Part shown: piece by piece, positions 10,215 to 23,600 of the stretch
Numbering within the stretch: position 1 is the first letter of the stretch
How the letters are laid out: each line of letters starts with the position of its first letter
Source of the DNA: Rhizophagus irregularis
Lineage: Eukaryota; Glomeromycota; Glomeromycetes; Glomerales; Glomeraceae
Length of the DNA stretch: 64,000 nucleotides
NCBI RefSeq assembly: GCF_026210795.1
Contig: NC_089440.1
Coordinates: forward strand, 3,782,001-3,846,000
Reading direction: 5' to 3'
Translations under genes and position numbers: made by a program
Notes under the pieces: generated by a model
What the model was told of the DNA's origin: nothing
Databases searched by the model: none
Seen by the model: the letters and a program-made list of their open reading frames with translations, nothing else

Positions 10215-13200
10215 TACAGTCAACTCTCTTTATAGTCACACATTTGGGACAGTCCATATTTGTTGATTATGAGCAAACAGTCTTATGACTTTATCTTTTA
10301 TTATAAATTTTTAAACGAAAAGTACAAAACTCAAATCGAACAATATTACAAATAAAATATAGAAAATTAAACATAAAAAATAAAAAGAACTAGCTTCACG
10401 ATTCATACAAGTAAAGAAATCTAAACAAAATAAAATTAAGTAAAGAAAAACTAAACTATTACAGAAACGCATACCCCAACTTTACCCGAAGGCCAGTGTG
10501 AGTCAACTATCCAGCATATCCGAAGATCCAATCCGTTATCAAAAAGAAATCCTAAGTAGAGGCTGAACTGTTAAGCGGCGCCAAAAATCTAAATGCGAAA
10601 TCCAAGATCCCCCATGGATTATATAAGAGAAAACCCAAGAAGTCCAGGAATCCAAGAAAGCTGTCGCCAAGAAAGGTGTCAAAATTGCAGGAGAAATTTG
10701 CGAGAAAGGATGAGAAATAGGAGAAGGTCCAATAGTGGACGATTTCATTTTATTGGTAATGCCTTGAGCTGATTCCCAATGATTAAAGAAAACGGAACGG
10801 CACAACCAGATTTGTACGTAGAGATCAAAACGAAAATCATGTAGCGCGTAAAAATCAAAAGAACAAATATGATTTGACGAAAAATATGTTCCAAGAAAAC
10901 TAGTAAGAGACATCGGTATAAGTCCACGTGCAAGTCGCAGACAAGAATTTGAAGGAGGGTCACAGTCCCAACAATCCATAGCCGTAAATTCCACAGTAAA
11001 GGTTAACTGGTAAAAATTTCAAAGGAGTTGCGGAGAGAAATTTTCCAAGACAAACAGTTCTAAGGTCCAGCAGAAGTGTTTTAAAAGTATTAAAAGGACT
11101 AAATTCAGGTAAAATATAAGGACAAGTCCATAAGTGGTCTAAAGTCTCAGGAGAGGAGTTGCACTGAGGACAGAGCCAACTCAGATCGATAGATATGAGG
11201 CTTTCGTCTTTGAAGAGTTGTGAGTGTCGGAAGCATATCCAATAAAATCTTGATACAGAAAGCACAAAATTCAGACCGGCCATTTCGATGGGAGGATTGT
11301 AATTATTTATTATTAAAACAAAATATGGTACAAGCCTAATCAATATCTGAAATAGAGGAATTAAGATTGAATCTTAGTAATAAAGCAAGAGTCAAAAGAC
11401 TCTTGGCGTCAAAAATATCTCCAATGAATTTCCGGATATTCATATCCACAGGTAAAGAATTAAATTGTAAAATGCAAGGAGCCAAAATTGCAGGTGAAAT
11501 AGAGGAAAGACGTGAGTCTGTATGAGCAGCTTTCGCTAAGTCATCAACATGGTTATTCAAAGAATCATCAGCGTGAGCAGGAACCTTGATTAAAGTAACT
11601 TCCAGATTCTTTCATGAGATAATAGCTCGTGCCGAAGACCATAGAAGGTGGTTGAATTCTTTAAGCATTTTAGGAATGAACGGAGCATTCACATACGTAG
11701 ACCATAAGGAAATTAATTGAGCACAATCAGTAGTGACAGTAATCTTGGAATACTGAGGAAGGAAGTCCAATCCATGCAATAAGGCAAAAATTTTGGAACG
11801 CAATGCAGAGGGAAAGAGGGAAGGAATGGTATTATAATGAGATTCAAGAATAAAACCATCAGAATCGATAGCAGTCCATGCATAAGCCATCGAAGGTGTC
11901 AGATGACTAGAAGGAGGAAGGAAGGATCCATCAATATACAGTGTAGACACTGAAGAAGGAAGTAGGATATCAGAAATCCTAGACCCTTGGTTAAGCATAG
12001 GAGGTAGCTGAACTGAAGCAAAAAGATAAAATAGTAAAAAAGATTTGGCATAGCCTAACGAAGCGGAAAGTGAGACTGAACGAGTATCTGCATGTATATA
12101 AGTACGAGGCTTCGTAGGGTAACGGATAAGATTTGATAAAGGCACATACGAGAAGCATTTTTCAGAGGGACATCATTTAATCAATGTCTTGGAGGTAGAG
12201 GATCGCGGAATAGCAGAAGCACTACCTTGGCATGCAGTGAAATCAGATAATAAGTCATCGGCAGATGATGCAATCCAATGTGAAATAAGAGCTTCATTTC
12301 GCGGAGCAGGATAGGTAATGATCACACGGCCAACAAGGAAAGAGTTAGTATCGTGATTAAAAAAAATAGCCCATTGTGGATTAAACAAATAATTTTGACT
12401 AATATCTATAGAACAGATAGAAGCAACAGTATAGGAATTAGGTATTCTAAATTGCGGTAAAAGAAAAAAAGAAGAAGAATTAGAAATAACAACTAAATTA
12501 AATAAATAAGTAAACCAAGCAGGCACAGATCCTTTATTCGAAACTCGTCTAAGAAAGCGTAAATCTTTCCATGGAAGAAACCGAGAGCCACACGGAGTAA
12601 CCAATTGGGCAAGAAAACGAGTACAAAAATTTTTCCGAACATTTTTCATGGAAGTGAATAAGTCTTTCGGTAAAATCGACCAGAGTGGAATTGCTGGACG
12701 TAGATCTTTTCTCGGAGGTCAGAACAATAAAGACCAAGTGATATTCAATCGAGAAGAGAATAATAAAGAATTAAACAAAGAATGTGTTCGCAAGGAAAAT
12801 GTATGGGACCATGGTTCCAAGTCAATAGTAGAAGGACAGGCATCACAATCTAGGAAGCTTTGGAGATAAGTAATCATATAATTGGCAAAGGTTTTATGTA
12901 AAGGGTGAGAAAAGATTTTTTTCCATGAAGCCACATGAGATGATAGAAATCGACCAAATGCTTGTTGAATAGAGAACGGCAACAATGTGAAAAGCGCGGA
13001 AAGAGGAGTGACTGATGCTAAACCAGCTTTTTGTCGAATAAGAGAAAGCATTGGAGAAACCATGCGCTTAATGGTGGATTCAGCAAATAATGTGGTTTGT
13101 AAGCGAAATTCTAGTCTTGGAAGTAAGACAACGTTATAAAGATAAGCCACATGTTGTGCCAAAAGTTTCTTAGGACTGAGTAAAGCAGCCATGTCTTTGA

Positions 13201-14367
13201 CCATGGAAGTACTTTGATCATGAACAAAGCGAGAAGAAGCTGAAAGGCAAAACCAGACACCTAAAAAGCGAAAAGACTTGGATAAAGCTAAAGCTTTTAA
13301 AGTAAGGGTACAAGGTTGGATTAAAGGAGATGGGAAAAAATCAAACACTATAGTTTGAGAAAATTGTTCAGAAGAAAGAAGGATATATTTTGCTGAATTT
13401 GCTTGAGTATTATTTAAAGTATAAAATTTAGCAGTAATGGAAAGGCGATCTTCAATTTCTCGTTTAGATGAAGCGATCAAAGTAGAATCATCCATAAATG
13501 TAATATGTGAAATAGGGAGATTGTGTTGTTCATATTCAATTGGAGAATAATCCAATAATGCAGAGGATTTCAAAATAAAAGGATTACTAGCTTCTCGATT
13601 AAGTGTTGTGAGCAAAGGATTTAAATAAATCACCCATAATAACGGAAAAATAATTTCACCCTGATCAATACCGATTCTAACTCTATATCCGGAAGTATCA
13701 CCATAATGAGTAATAATTTTGTTATTGCGTCTTGTGAAAAGATTGATAATAAATTTTATCAACAAGGGCGGGATATGTAAACGGATTAAAGCCAACTTGA
13801 ACATATTCAAATCAATCAAGTTAAAGGCCTTAGAAATGTCTTGGGAAACAATCCATAACTCTTGGTCATCAGTTTTATCAAAGTGGCGTTGATGAATAAT
13901 CGCGTCAAGCATTTTGATAGGAATGTCAGTGGAACCACCTGGTAATCCAGCAAAATTACCACCCTGAAGTATTTGGTTATCAGCTAGGATTTTTGAAAGA
14001 CGAGTTGTAACGACCTTGACCACACATTTCCGAACAGTTTCTAATAAAGTGATAGGTCGTGTATTCTTTAATTGAGCGTCAAATTCATGAGGCTTTGGAA
14101 TGGGATAAACAAGCGCTTCACGCCAATCTGCAGGAATATCACTATGAGTAAGGCAGGCATTGGCTAAAACAAGAGACAAATTGAAAGCTTCTCCAGTTAA
14201 ATGTTTGAGCATTTCATAAGAAATTTTAGAGGGGCCAGAGGCTTTGTTATTAGGCATAGACTGAAGAATAATCATCCATTCATCATCCAAAATAGGAGAC
14301 ATGACCGAGGTGTATAAAGACGAGTCAATGTCAGAAATAGGGGTATATGCTCTTTGCCAGCGTGGAG

Positions 14368-16564
14368 TAGAGGTATGCTCCAGTGGAATCCGTTCAATCT
14401 GTCATCCATTTTTTGATTGGATCGGATGATCCGGATTAAGAATGAACGGATTTCGAAAAATCCAGATGGATCCGTTGGATAATACCGGATTGATCGGATG
14501 TTACACGAATGATCGGATTGACCGAATTGATCAGATAATCTGGTCAAATCCGGTATTTTTTTTTGCTTTTTTTTTTTTTTAAAAAAAAAAAATATATAAA
14601 AATATAAAAAAAAATATAAAAATATAGAGCGTCTTCGCTTAGGACGTTCCCTTTACTTCGTTTTTCTAGGAAACACCTTCCTGGAACTGGATTTCGGCTT
14701 GAAGGTAAGTTAGAGGAGGTTTTTTTGTTTTTTTATTTATTTATTTTTCTAACGTTTTTCTTTATTCTTTTTTGTAGATTTCGGCTTTCCGAGTTCTTTG
14801 GGATAGTGGGTAAGTGTTTGTAAGCGCGTTCTCTTGGAATTTACTTTGAAGAAACGTACTAACGTTTCTTTTTTTATTCTTTTTTGTAGATTTCGGCTTC
14901 CGGGTTCTTTGGGATATTGGGTAAGTGTGCGGCAACGCATTCTCTTGGAATTTACTTTGAAGAAACGTATTAACGTTTCTTTTTTTTATTCTTTTTTGTA
15001 GATTTTGGCTTCCCAGGTTCTTTGGAATATTGGGTAAATGTGTGGGGGTGCGTTATTTACGAATTTACTTTGAAGAAACGTACTAACGTTTCTTTTTTTA
15101 TTCTTTTTTGTAGATTTCGGCTTTCCGGGTTCTTTGGGATATTGGGTAAGTGTGTGGGAACGCGTTCTCTTGGAATTTACTTTGAAGAAATGTACTAACG
15201 TTTCTTTTTTTATTCTTTTTTGTAGATTTCGGCTTCCCGGATTCTTTGGGATATTGGGTAAGTGTGCGGCAATGCGTTCTCTTGGAATTTACTTTGAAGA
15301 AACGTACTAACGTTTCTTTTTTTATTCTTTTTTGTAGATTTCGGCTTTCCGGGTTCTTTGGGATATTGGGTAAGTGTGCGGCAACGCGTTCTCTTGGAAT
15401 TTACTTTGAATAAATGTACTAACGTTTCTTTTTTTATTCTTTTTTGTAGATTTCGGCTTCCCGGGTTCTTTGGGATATTGGGTAAGTGTGCGGCAACGCG
15501 TTCTCTTGGAATTTACTTTGAAGAAACGTACTTAACGTTTCTTTTTTTATTCTTTTTTGTAGATTTTGGCTTCCCAGGTTCTTTGGAATATTGGGTAAGT
15601 GTGTGGGGTGCATTATTTACGAATTTACTTTGAAGAAACGTACTAATGTTTCTTTTTTTTATTCTTTTTTGTAGATTTCGGCTTCCCAGGTTCTTTGGGA
15701 TATTGGGTAAGTGTGTGGGAACGCGTTCTCTTGGAATTTACTTTGAAGAAATGTACTAACGTTTCTTTTTTTATTCTTTTTTGTAGATTTCGGCTTCCCG
15801 GGTTCTTTGGGATATTGGGTAAATGTGTGGAAGCGCGTTCTCTTTGAATTTACTTTGAAGAAACGTACTGACATTTCTTTTTTATTCTTTTTTTGTAGAT
15901 TTCGACTTCTGGGTTTTTTGGGATATTGGGTAAGTGTGTAGGGTGCGTTATTTACGAATTTACTTTGAAGAAACGTACTAACGTTTCTTTTTTTATTCTT
16001 TTTTGTAGATTTCGGCTTCCCGAGTTCTTTTGGATATTGGGTAAGTTTAAGTGTGTGGGAGCGCGTTCTTTTGGAATTTACTTTGAAGAAACGTATTAAC
16101 GTTTCTTTTTTTATTCTTTTTTGTAGATTTCGGCTTCCTGAGTTCTTTGGGATATTGAGTAAGTGTGTGGAATTCGTTCTTTTGGAATTTACTTTGAAGA
16201 AACGTACTAACGTTTCTTTTCTATTGTGATATGGGTAAGTGTGTGGGGTGGGTTTACTTTAAGCAATGTAATAATTTTATTTGGTTCAAATTAATAAATA
16301 AATTTACATTACTATATATTAAACTATAAACAATAAATATGAATTATGTTTTTAAGAAAAAAAAAATTGAACGGATTGAACAGATTGAACGGATATCTGG
16401 TGAACTATCCGGTCAATCTGGTCAAACCAGTGATACAAGGATTGAATGGATATCCATTGATCCATCCGGTCAATCCAGTGACACAACCAAATCAATCTGA
16501 ATCCGGTCAATTTTCGGATGGATGACTGGATATCCGGATTGATGGATTTCGGAGCATACCTCTA
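14368..16564. mobile_element. Non-autonomous hAT element, 2197 bp, inside LINE copy 1
   Basis: The termini are a perfect 14-bp inverted repeat, TAGAGGTATGCTCC at 14368-14381 and its complement at 16551-16564. They are flanked by an 8-bp target duplication GCGTGGAG (14360-14367 and 16565-16572). The uninterrupted sequence in copies 2 and 3 (GTGGAGGAAATG) confirms the insertion point. The 8-bp duplication and YARNG-type end identify the hAT superfamily. Subterminal regions hold many GGATATCC/ATCCGGTCAATC repeats. There is no transposase. The interior (14640-16250) is almost entirely a tandem array of intron-like units described separately. Confidence 0.9.
14778..16205 (+). repeat. 13-unit, 112-bp array of exon/intron-like modules
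   Basis: Units start at 14778, 14890, 15002, 15114, 15226, 15338, 15450, 15563, 15675, 15787, 15899, 16009 and 16127. Each has a 32-nt exon-like block beginning ATTTCGGCTTCCCGG and ending GATATTGG. An ~80-nt intron-like block follows with donor GTAAGTGTG, a branch-point match TACTAAC (variants TATTAAC, TACTGAC), a T-rich tract and acceptor TTTTTTGTAG. The branch-point match lies in the loop of a hairpin GAAACGT/ACGTTTC. A related leader at 14640-14715 has TTCGTTTTTCTAG, a 35-nt block and GTAAGT. Whether it is spliced is unknown. Confidence 0.85.
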
Positions 16565-18205
16565 GCGTGGAGGAAATTCATCAATAGAAGAATGCTGAAC
16601 TAATGGAGGAGTAACAACCGATTGGAAGTGTTTGATAGCAGCTTGTTTGATGTCTGAAGGTTCAGTAAGTAAAGTAGGCTTGGAGTCAATTACAACCAAA
16701 ACTCTATCAAGAACGATAGAACGATGTTCCACTGACAGGGCTGAAGAAATAAAGGAGCCTGGCGATATAGAGAAATGTTCGTCTCTAAGGGCAGTATAAT
16801 ATTCAATAGAATCCACATGATGTTGATAAAATTGCGTGGAAAGATAAGCAGAGACTAAAGCTTTTTGTGAACGCAAAAATTTTACAAAATCAGGAAGTGG
16901 TGTTGTATTATAAATAGGGATAGTATAATCCGTTAAAAGGGATTTCAATAGAATCAATTGTGTAGGTAAAGAATTAATCATCTGTGAAATTTGAGCAGAA
17001 CGACTAAGCTGAGACGTGATCAATTTGAACAATAATCTATCCAAGAATTTGTTGATAGCAATAAGCATCGTAAGCTCCAGAGAATATTTATGGTGATGAG
17101 TATTGGATACATGTTGAAATGGAAGAGAATCAATGGCACCACCAAGAATAGAACGTTTAAGAGCGTGCCAAAGTTTGTCTAAGGAAAGAGCTGAAAGTGA
17201 AGATATGGAAGGATGGTGTGTGGCTAAATACAACTTGAGACGTGAGTTTACTTCATTAGAAAATGTGTCCCAAGTGTCCTCTTTTAAATTCTTGTAGAGA
17301 AAAATGGTACGTTGTTCGCTTTTCTGTTTTAGTCTAGCTTTGGCTAAAGTAGCGAAACAAGAACTAAAGTCGAAGGCCGTAATGAGTACACGGTGATCAG
17401 TAAATTGGTTATCATTCAACTTAGGACAAGATTCAACATAAGAGAAAAGACCGGGAGCAGGAAAGCCAGGGGATGACCAAATATAATCAAGTCTTGAAGA
17501 ACCATTCTGATGATAAAAGGTAGGACTAGGACCTGAAATTGAAGAAATATGGGATTGATGATCCGTAAAGTAGCGAGAAGAAAGTGATCGTAAAATTTTT
17601 AAATGATGTTGAGGAAGATATGAATGTGAAATTTCATCTGCATTAAAATCACCAAGGATGACTACGTGATAGTTATTAGAGCGGGCTTTATCAAGCCATA
17701 AATTAAGTTGGGCAAAAACAGCATCACGTTCTTTATAATGAACAGAATGATAGGGAGGAATATAAACAGAAATGATAGAAATTTTTGTTTGATGAAAAAA
17801 AAGATCTAATTTTAAAAGGCGATCATTTCAAGGATCAATTTTCTGAACATGTTTATGTAAGGGATGGCGAAGTAAAAGACCAACACCATCATGAGGTCGT
17901 GAATTAAAAGGGGAAGGAGCTCAATAGGACTTAAAATTATGTTGGGAATGTTCAGTTTGATAAATAAATTTAGCACTAGAAGAAGTAAGACGAGTATCAT
18001 TTAAAGATAAAACGCCAAAAGAAGAATGGAGAAAACAATTTAACAAATGCAACTGACGAACAGGGGAGCACAAACCATTAACATTGATTTGTCTAAAATT
18101 AGTAAGAGGGAAAAGGAAGAAGGAGAGTTATTAGGACGATTAATATTAAGTAGCGCACTATCAGGGGGGTGAGATCCCTGTGAAGCACCCGATATAAATT
18201 GGTGT

Positions 18206-20265
18206 TCAATCATTAGAAGGGGAGGGTTTTGAGGGAGAGAAGGAGTCCAATTTTTCCATAATCGAACCAAGTTGGGCAGAAAGATTCTTTTGTGTATTGG
18301 TGACATTAGAAATCTCCGATTGCAAACGGGAAGTATTAGCATCAGGAGTAATAATAGTAGGTCAGGAGTTAGGTAACGAGACATGTCTTCTTGATAAGAC
18401 AGAGTTAGGATCCAGAGCTGAAAAAGAAGCATCAGGAGAAGTGTTCATGAGAAAAGGGGAAGTATGGGGAGGAAGATTGAATCCAGAATTCGTGTCTTGG
18501 GTTGGGGCATCATCCCATCCATTATCATAAGAATGATTTTGAATTTCATGGTCATCACGAGGCAGATACAAATCAGAGTCACCAGGGTTGTCATAATTCA
18601 TCATTGATTCAAGCTCAGATAGCCTATACTCATGGGACGTGATAGTATCATTCATCCAAGAGACAGTTTCCTCTAGAGTACGTAGGGTGTTAGCGATCTC
18701 TTTGATCTGCACCTTTAAATCATCAATAATATGTTGAGGTTTATGTGGAGGTTGAGTAGAACCGGAAGAATTTTCATTGTTCCTGTAATTATTAGTATTA
18801 TTGTTGGTCCAATTGTTACTGCGAGAAGTATTGGGACGAGAAGTGTTAGTATTATTGTTGCTGTTGTCGAAATGGGATGAAAAGAAATTATTATTGCGGG
18901 ATCTAGAATTGGATCGCGATCTTGAACAGGAATTGGAATTTTCACGTGATTGGCGTGAATCCTGACGACCACATCTAGGGCCAGCATTGAAGCGAGAATA
19001 AAGTTTATTAAGGCGATCATCCACTTTCCGTGTGGTACGAGGATTACATACAGAGGGAGAACAACCAGGACGTCCACAAACGTGGCATAAAGTTTGTGCT
19101 TCATTGGAAGGGTGCCATGTTAATCCTTTGCCGCGGAAAGCCACGGTCATTTCTTTGGCAGCTTCAAGAGATTCAAATGAGGAGAAATTCAAATATACAT
19201 AGGGTTTAGGCTTGTATGAACTGATAGATAGAGGAACGTTAAGGGCTTTAGCGTTAACTTGAGTAGCAATTTCCGACAGGTCAGCTTCTTTAATATTCTT
19301 TGGAATGCCAGAGAGGATAGCAACATGTTCTCTGCGACTATCGCGTTTGGATTTCAAAAAGGATGCCAGGCAGACACGCAAAGAATTACCAAGGCAAATG
19401 ATCGCCCAAATATCATTAAATTGGGTAACAGCATCTGCGGAGGAAAACTGGATATGTCCATTATAGTAATGCTTCCTAGGAGTAAGTTTGCAACTTGATT
19501 ACAGTGCCATATCGGGAAAATGCCTGACGGACTTGAGTCTCAGTTAGGAAAAGTGGGATATCAGTGACGAACAAAGACTTCATTTCATCACTGAGCTTGG
19601 CGTCTGCAGGGAGTAATGGCTGAAAACCAAATCAAGGAGATCGGCACGTGGAGAGTTGACACAATCGGTATAATCATCATGATTATTGAAGAAGACAAGG
19701 ATTTTCTTGTTATCGCCTGATCCTTCGCATCGTGCGCGAGCGCCATAGGAAGAATAATGGGAGAGTGAACAATCCACTTCGTCACACATAGAGCGATTGG
19801 TGGTGAATTTAGCTTTGAACGCGTCAGGTGCGTCGCGTAGGTAGGCCGCAGCGTGATAACGAAGGTGCAGATTTGATAGCGCGCATTCCCATCGGGGAGA
19901 TGGTCGTCGTTCTGGGATATCAAGGTGACAGCTTTGCCTTTACCACTGGTGGTGTTAAAGGGAGCATGGATAGAAGCGTCAACAGTTTCAACAGGAGTGG
20001 AAATATTTTGAGGAGATGTAATCACGTGGACTTTGTTGACAGGAAGACCAGAAGGAGCGGTAGAAATAAGGTTGGGAGCAGGAGCAAAAGGCGAAGTTAT
20101 ATCAACATTCATCGCGTCATCAGAGATAGTACATGTACGTTTATTAAATGCGCCAGTGGTACTAGTGGGAGATAAAGGTCAATTTCCAGAGGGAGTAGAA
20201 ATAACAGGACGCGGTGGCGGTGGAATATCCAGGTTAATAACAGAAGGAGCTGGAGGTGTAGTCAT
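18206..20265 (-). pseudogene. LINE copy 1 ORF1, broken
   Basis: Minus-strand ORF1 starting at the ATG at 20265 (MTTPPAPSVINP-type start as in copy 2) and ending at the TGA at 18206-18208. The longest intact part, 19381-18362, carries the second RRM-like region (REHVAILSGIPKNIKEADL, KPYVYLNFSSFESL), the zinc knuckle CHVCGRPGCSPSVC near 19090-19050, an Arg/Ser-rich tract (SRSRSNSRSRNN) and an Asn-rich linker. The first RRM region (19588-19440) and the N-terminus are split by frameshifts. ORF1 proteins of this kind bind the element RNA and form the RNP. Confidence 0.8.
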
Positions 20266-20690
20266 AGTTTAAAGCTCAGTAAAGAGGAAAACAACTGGGA
20301 AAATATTAGTATTTAGAACGAGCACTAAGAAATTTTCGAACGAAAATTTCAAAAATAAATTTTATTAGTATTTTCAAAAATTCAGGAAAGAGTTGCAATG
20401 ATCCTCCATATTTGTTGATTATGAGCAAACAGTCTTATGACTTTATCTTTTATTATAAATTTTTAAGTGAAAAGTACAAAACACAAATCGAACAATATTA
20501 CAAATAAAATATAGAAAATTAAACATAAAAAATAAAAAGAACTAGCTTCACGATTCATACAAGTAAAGAAATCTAAACAAAATAAAATTAAGTAAAGAAA
20601 AACTAAACTATTACAGAAACGCATACCCCAACTTTACCCGAAGGCCAGTGTGAGTCAACTATCCAGCATATCCGAAGATCCAATCCGTTA

Positions 20691-23600
20691 TCAAGAAGAA
20701 ATCCTAAGTAGAGGCTGAACTGTTAAGCGGCGCCAAAAATCCAAATGCGAAATCCAAGATCCCCCATGGATTATATAAGAGGAAACCCAAGAAACCCAGG
20801 AATCCAAGGAAGCTGTCGCCAAAGAAGGAGTCAAAATTGCAGGAGAAGTTTGCGAGAAAGGATAAGTAGTAGGAAAAGGCCCAATAGCGGACGATTTGAT
20901 TTTATTGGTAATGCCTTGAGCTGATTCCCAATGATGAAAGAAAACAGAACGGCACAACCAGATTTGTACGTAGAGATCAAAATGAAAATTATGTAGAGGT
21001 GTATCAAGAATAGAACAAATAGTGGATAATGAAAAATATGTTCCAAGAAAACTAGTAAGAGACATCGGTATAAGTCCTCGTGTAAGTCGCAGACAAGAAT
21101 TTGAAGGAGGATCACAGTCCCAACAATCCATAGCCGTGAATTCCACATCAAAGAAGTCCAGTAGAGATATCAAAGGAGTCGTGGAGAGAAATTTTCCAAA
21201 ACAAACAGTTCTAAGGTCCAGGAGAAGTGTTTTAAAAGTATTAAAAGGACCAAATTCAGGTAAAATATAAGGACAAGTCCATAAATGGTCTAAAGTCTCA
21301 AGAGAGGAGTTGCACTGAGGACAGAGCCAACTCGGATCATAAATATGAGGCTTTTGTCTTTGAAGAGTTGAGAGTGTCGGAAGCATATCCAATAAAATCT
21401 TGATACGGAAAGCACAAAAATCAGACCGGCCATTTCGATGGGAGAATTGTAGTTGTTTATTATTAAAACAGAATTTGGTACAAGCCCAATCAATATCTGA
21501 AATAGAGGAATTAAGATTGAATCTTGGTAGTAAAGCAAGAGTCAAAAGACTCTTGGCGTCAAAAATATCTCCAATGAATTTCTGGATATTCATATCCACA
21601 GGGAAAGAATTAAATTGTAAAATACAAGGAGCAAGTAATTCTGATGATGAATGGGAAGGAAGATGCAAATCAGTATGAGCGGCTTTAGCTAAGGCATCCA
21701 CATGATTATTCAAAAGGTCATCAGCGTGAGCGGGAACCTTGATCAAAGTAACATCCAGATTCTTTTGCGACATAATAGTTCGTATGGAGGACCACAAAAG
21801 GTGGTTAGATTCTTTAAGCATTCTGGGAATAAAAGGAGCATCCACATACAAAGACCATAAAGAAAGTAATTGGGCACAATCAGTGGCGACAGTAATCTTT
21901 GAATTCCGAGGGAGGGAGTCCAATCCGTGCAATAAAGCGAAAATTTCTGAACGTAAGGCAGAAGGAAAAGTGGAAGGAATGATATTGTAATGAGATTCCA
22001 AAATGAATCCATTAGGATCTATAGCAGTCCATGCATAAGTCATCGAAGATATCGGATGACTAGAAGGAGGGAGGAAGGAACCATCAATATACAGTGTAGA
22101 AGTCGACGAAGGGAGTTGGATATCAGAAACTCAAGACACTTGATTGTTAATAGGAGGTGATCGAACTAGAGCAAAAAGATGAAATAATAATAAAGATTTG
22201 GCATAGCCTAACGAAGCAGAAAGTGAGACCGATCGAGTGTCCGCATGTATATAAGTACGAGGCTTCGTAGGGTAACGGATGAGATTTGATAAAGGCACAT
22301 AAGAGAAGCACTTTTCAGAGGGACATCATTTAAGCAATGTTTTGGAAGTGGAGGATCGCGGAAGAGCAGAGACACATCATTGGCATGCAATAAAATCAGA
22401 TAATAAGTCATCGACAGATGACACAAGCCAATGTGAAATAAGAGCTTCATTACGTGGAGCTGGATATGTAGTAATCACACGGCCAACAAGAAAAGAGTTA
22501 GTATTACGATTAAAAGAAATAGCCCATTGAGGGTTAAACCAATAATTACGACTAATATCTATAGGAAAAATAGAAGCTACAGTATAGGAATTAGATATTT
22601 TAAATTGTGGTAAAACAAAAAAGGAAAAAGAATTAGGAATAACAACTAAATTAAACAAATAAGTAAACCAAGCAGGCACAGATCCTTTGTTCGATACTCG
22701 TTTAAGGAAGCAAAGATCTTTCCATGGGAGAAGTCGAGAACCACACGGAGTAATCAATTGAGCAAGAAAACGAGTGCAGAAGTTCTTCTGAACATTATCC
22801 ATGGAAGTAAATAAATCTTTTGGTAAGATAGACAAGAGTGGTATTGTCGGACGTAGATCTTTCCTCAGATAGAGGTCAGAATGTTAGAGACCACGTGATA
22901 TTCAATCGGGAAGAAAACAGTAAAGAATTATACAAAGAGTGTGTACGCAGGGAAAGTGTATGAGACCATGGTTCCAAGTCAATAATAGAAGGACAGGCAT
23001 CACAGTCCAAAAAACCTTGCAAATAAGTAATCATATAATTGGCAAAAATCTTATATGAAGGATGAGAAAAAATTTTCTGCCATGAGGCAACATGTGATAA
23101 TAAAATTCGGCCAAAAGCTTGCTGAATTGAGAACGGTAACAATGTGAAAAGCGCAGATAGAGGAGTGATGACTGAGGCAAGACCAGCCTTTTGTCGAATG
23201 AGGGAAAGCATCGGAGAGACCATGCGATTAGTGGTAGATTCAGCAAATAATGTGATTTGTAGGCGAAATTCTAGTCTCGGAAGCAAGATAATGTTGTAAA
23301 GATAAGCCACATGATGTGCCAAAAGTTTTTTTGGACTGAGTAAAGCAGCCATGTCTTTGACCATGGAAGTAGTTTGGTTGTGAACAAAACGAGAAGAAGC
23401 TGAAAGATTAAACCAAACACCTAAAAAACGGAAGGATGTAGATAAGGCTAACGCCTTTAAAATAAGGGAAGAATTAAAAATTAAAGGAGAAGGAAAAAGA
23501 TCAAACTCTATAGTTTGAGAAAATTGTTCAGAAGAAAGAAGGATATATTTTGCTGAATTTGCTTGAGTATTATTTAAAGTATAAAATTCAGCAGTAATGG

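Larger units (their letters stand above)
10539..18205 (-). pseudogene. LINE copy 1 ORF2 (EN-RT-RNase H), broken
   Basis: Read on the minus strand, the APE-type endonuclease starts near 18080 and is damaged by Trp-to-TGA changes near 17920 and 17827. The linker region is open at 17419-16562, then the hAT element cuts the gene at 16564-14368. The reverse transcriptase is open at 14302-12719: NKASGPSKISYEML, FAGLPGGSTDIPIKML, a motif-A stretch QDISKAFNLIDLN (altered from AFDSID in copy 2), and the catalytic FMDDSTLIASS. RNase H (YIDGS, TTDCAQLISLW) lies around 11930-11530, and a CPQCNSSPETLDHLWTC finger near 11165. Several frameshifts separate these parts (near 12700, 12160, 11600, 11340 and 10970). 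It cannot encode an active enzyme. Confidence 0.85.
10271..20407 (-). mobile_element. LINE copy 1 (non-LTR retrotransposon), interrupted by a hAT element
   Basis: Minus-strand LINE of about 7.93 kb once the 2.2-kb hAT insertion is removed. It has the same layout as copies 2 and 3: a 5' UTR with a short hairpin, ORF1, in-frame TGA, ORF2, and an AT-rich 3' UTR ending GACTGTTTGCTC (sense) directly at the 15-bp site, without a poly-A tail. Both ORFs carry many frameshifts and stops, more than in the other copies. The EN-RT-RNase H order and the ORF1 zinc knuckle place it in the I/Tad1-like group of fungal LINEs; the clade is inferred. Confidence 0.85.

Noticed and set aside
10745-10963. Overlapping minus-strand ORFs within the LINE 3' coding part
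   Set aside because: Shadow frames of ORF2; the RNase H and zinc-finger reading frames define the real one.
15358-15633. 91-codon plus-strand ORF in the 112-bp array
   Set aside because: Reads straight through several intron-like modules and exists only because the repeat lacks stops in that frame.
14778-16205. CRISPR-like array
   Set aside because: The whole 112-bp unit is repeated with no unique spacers, and the genome is eukaryotic.
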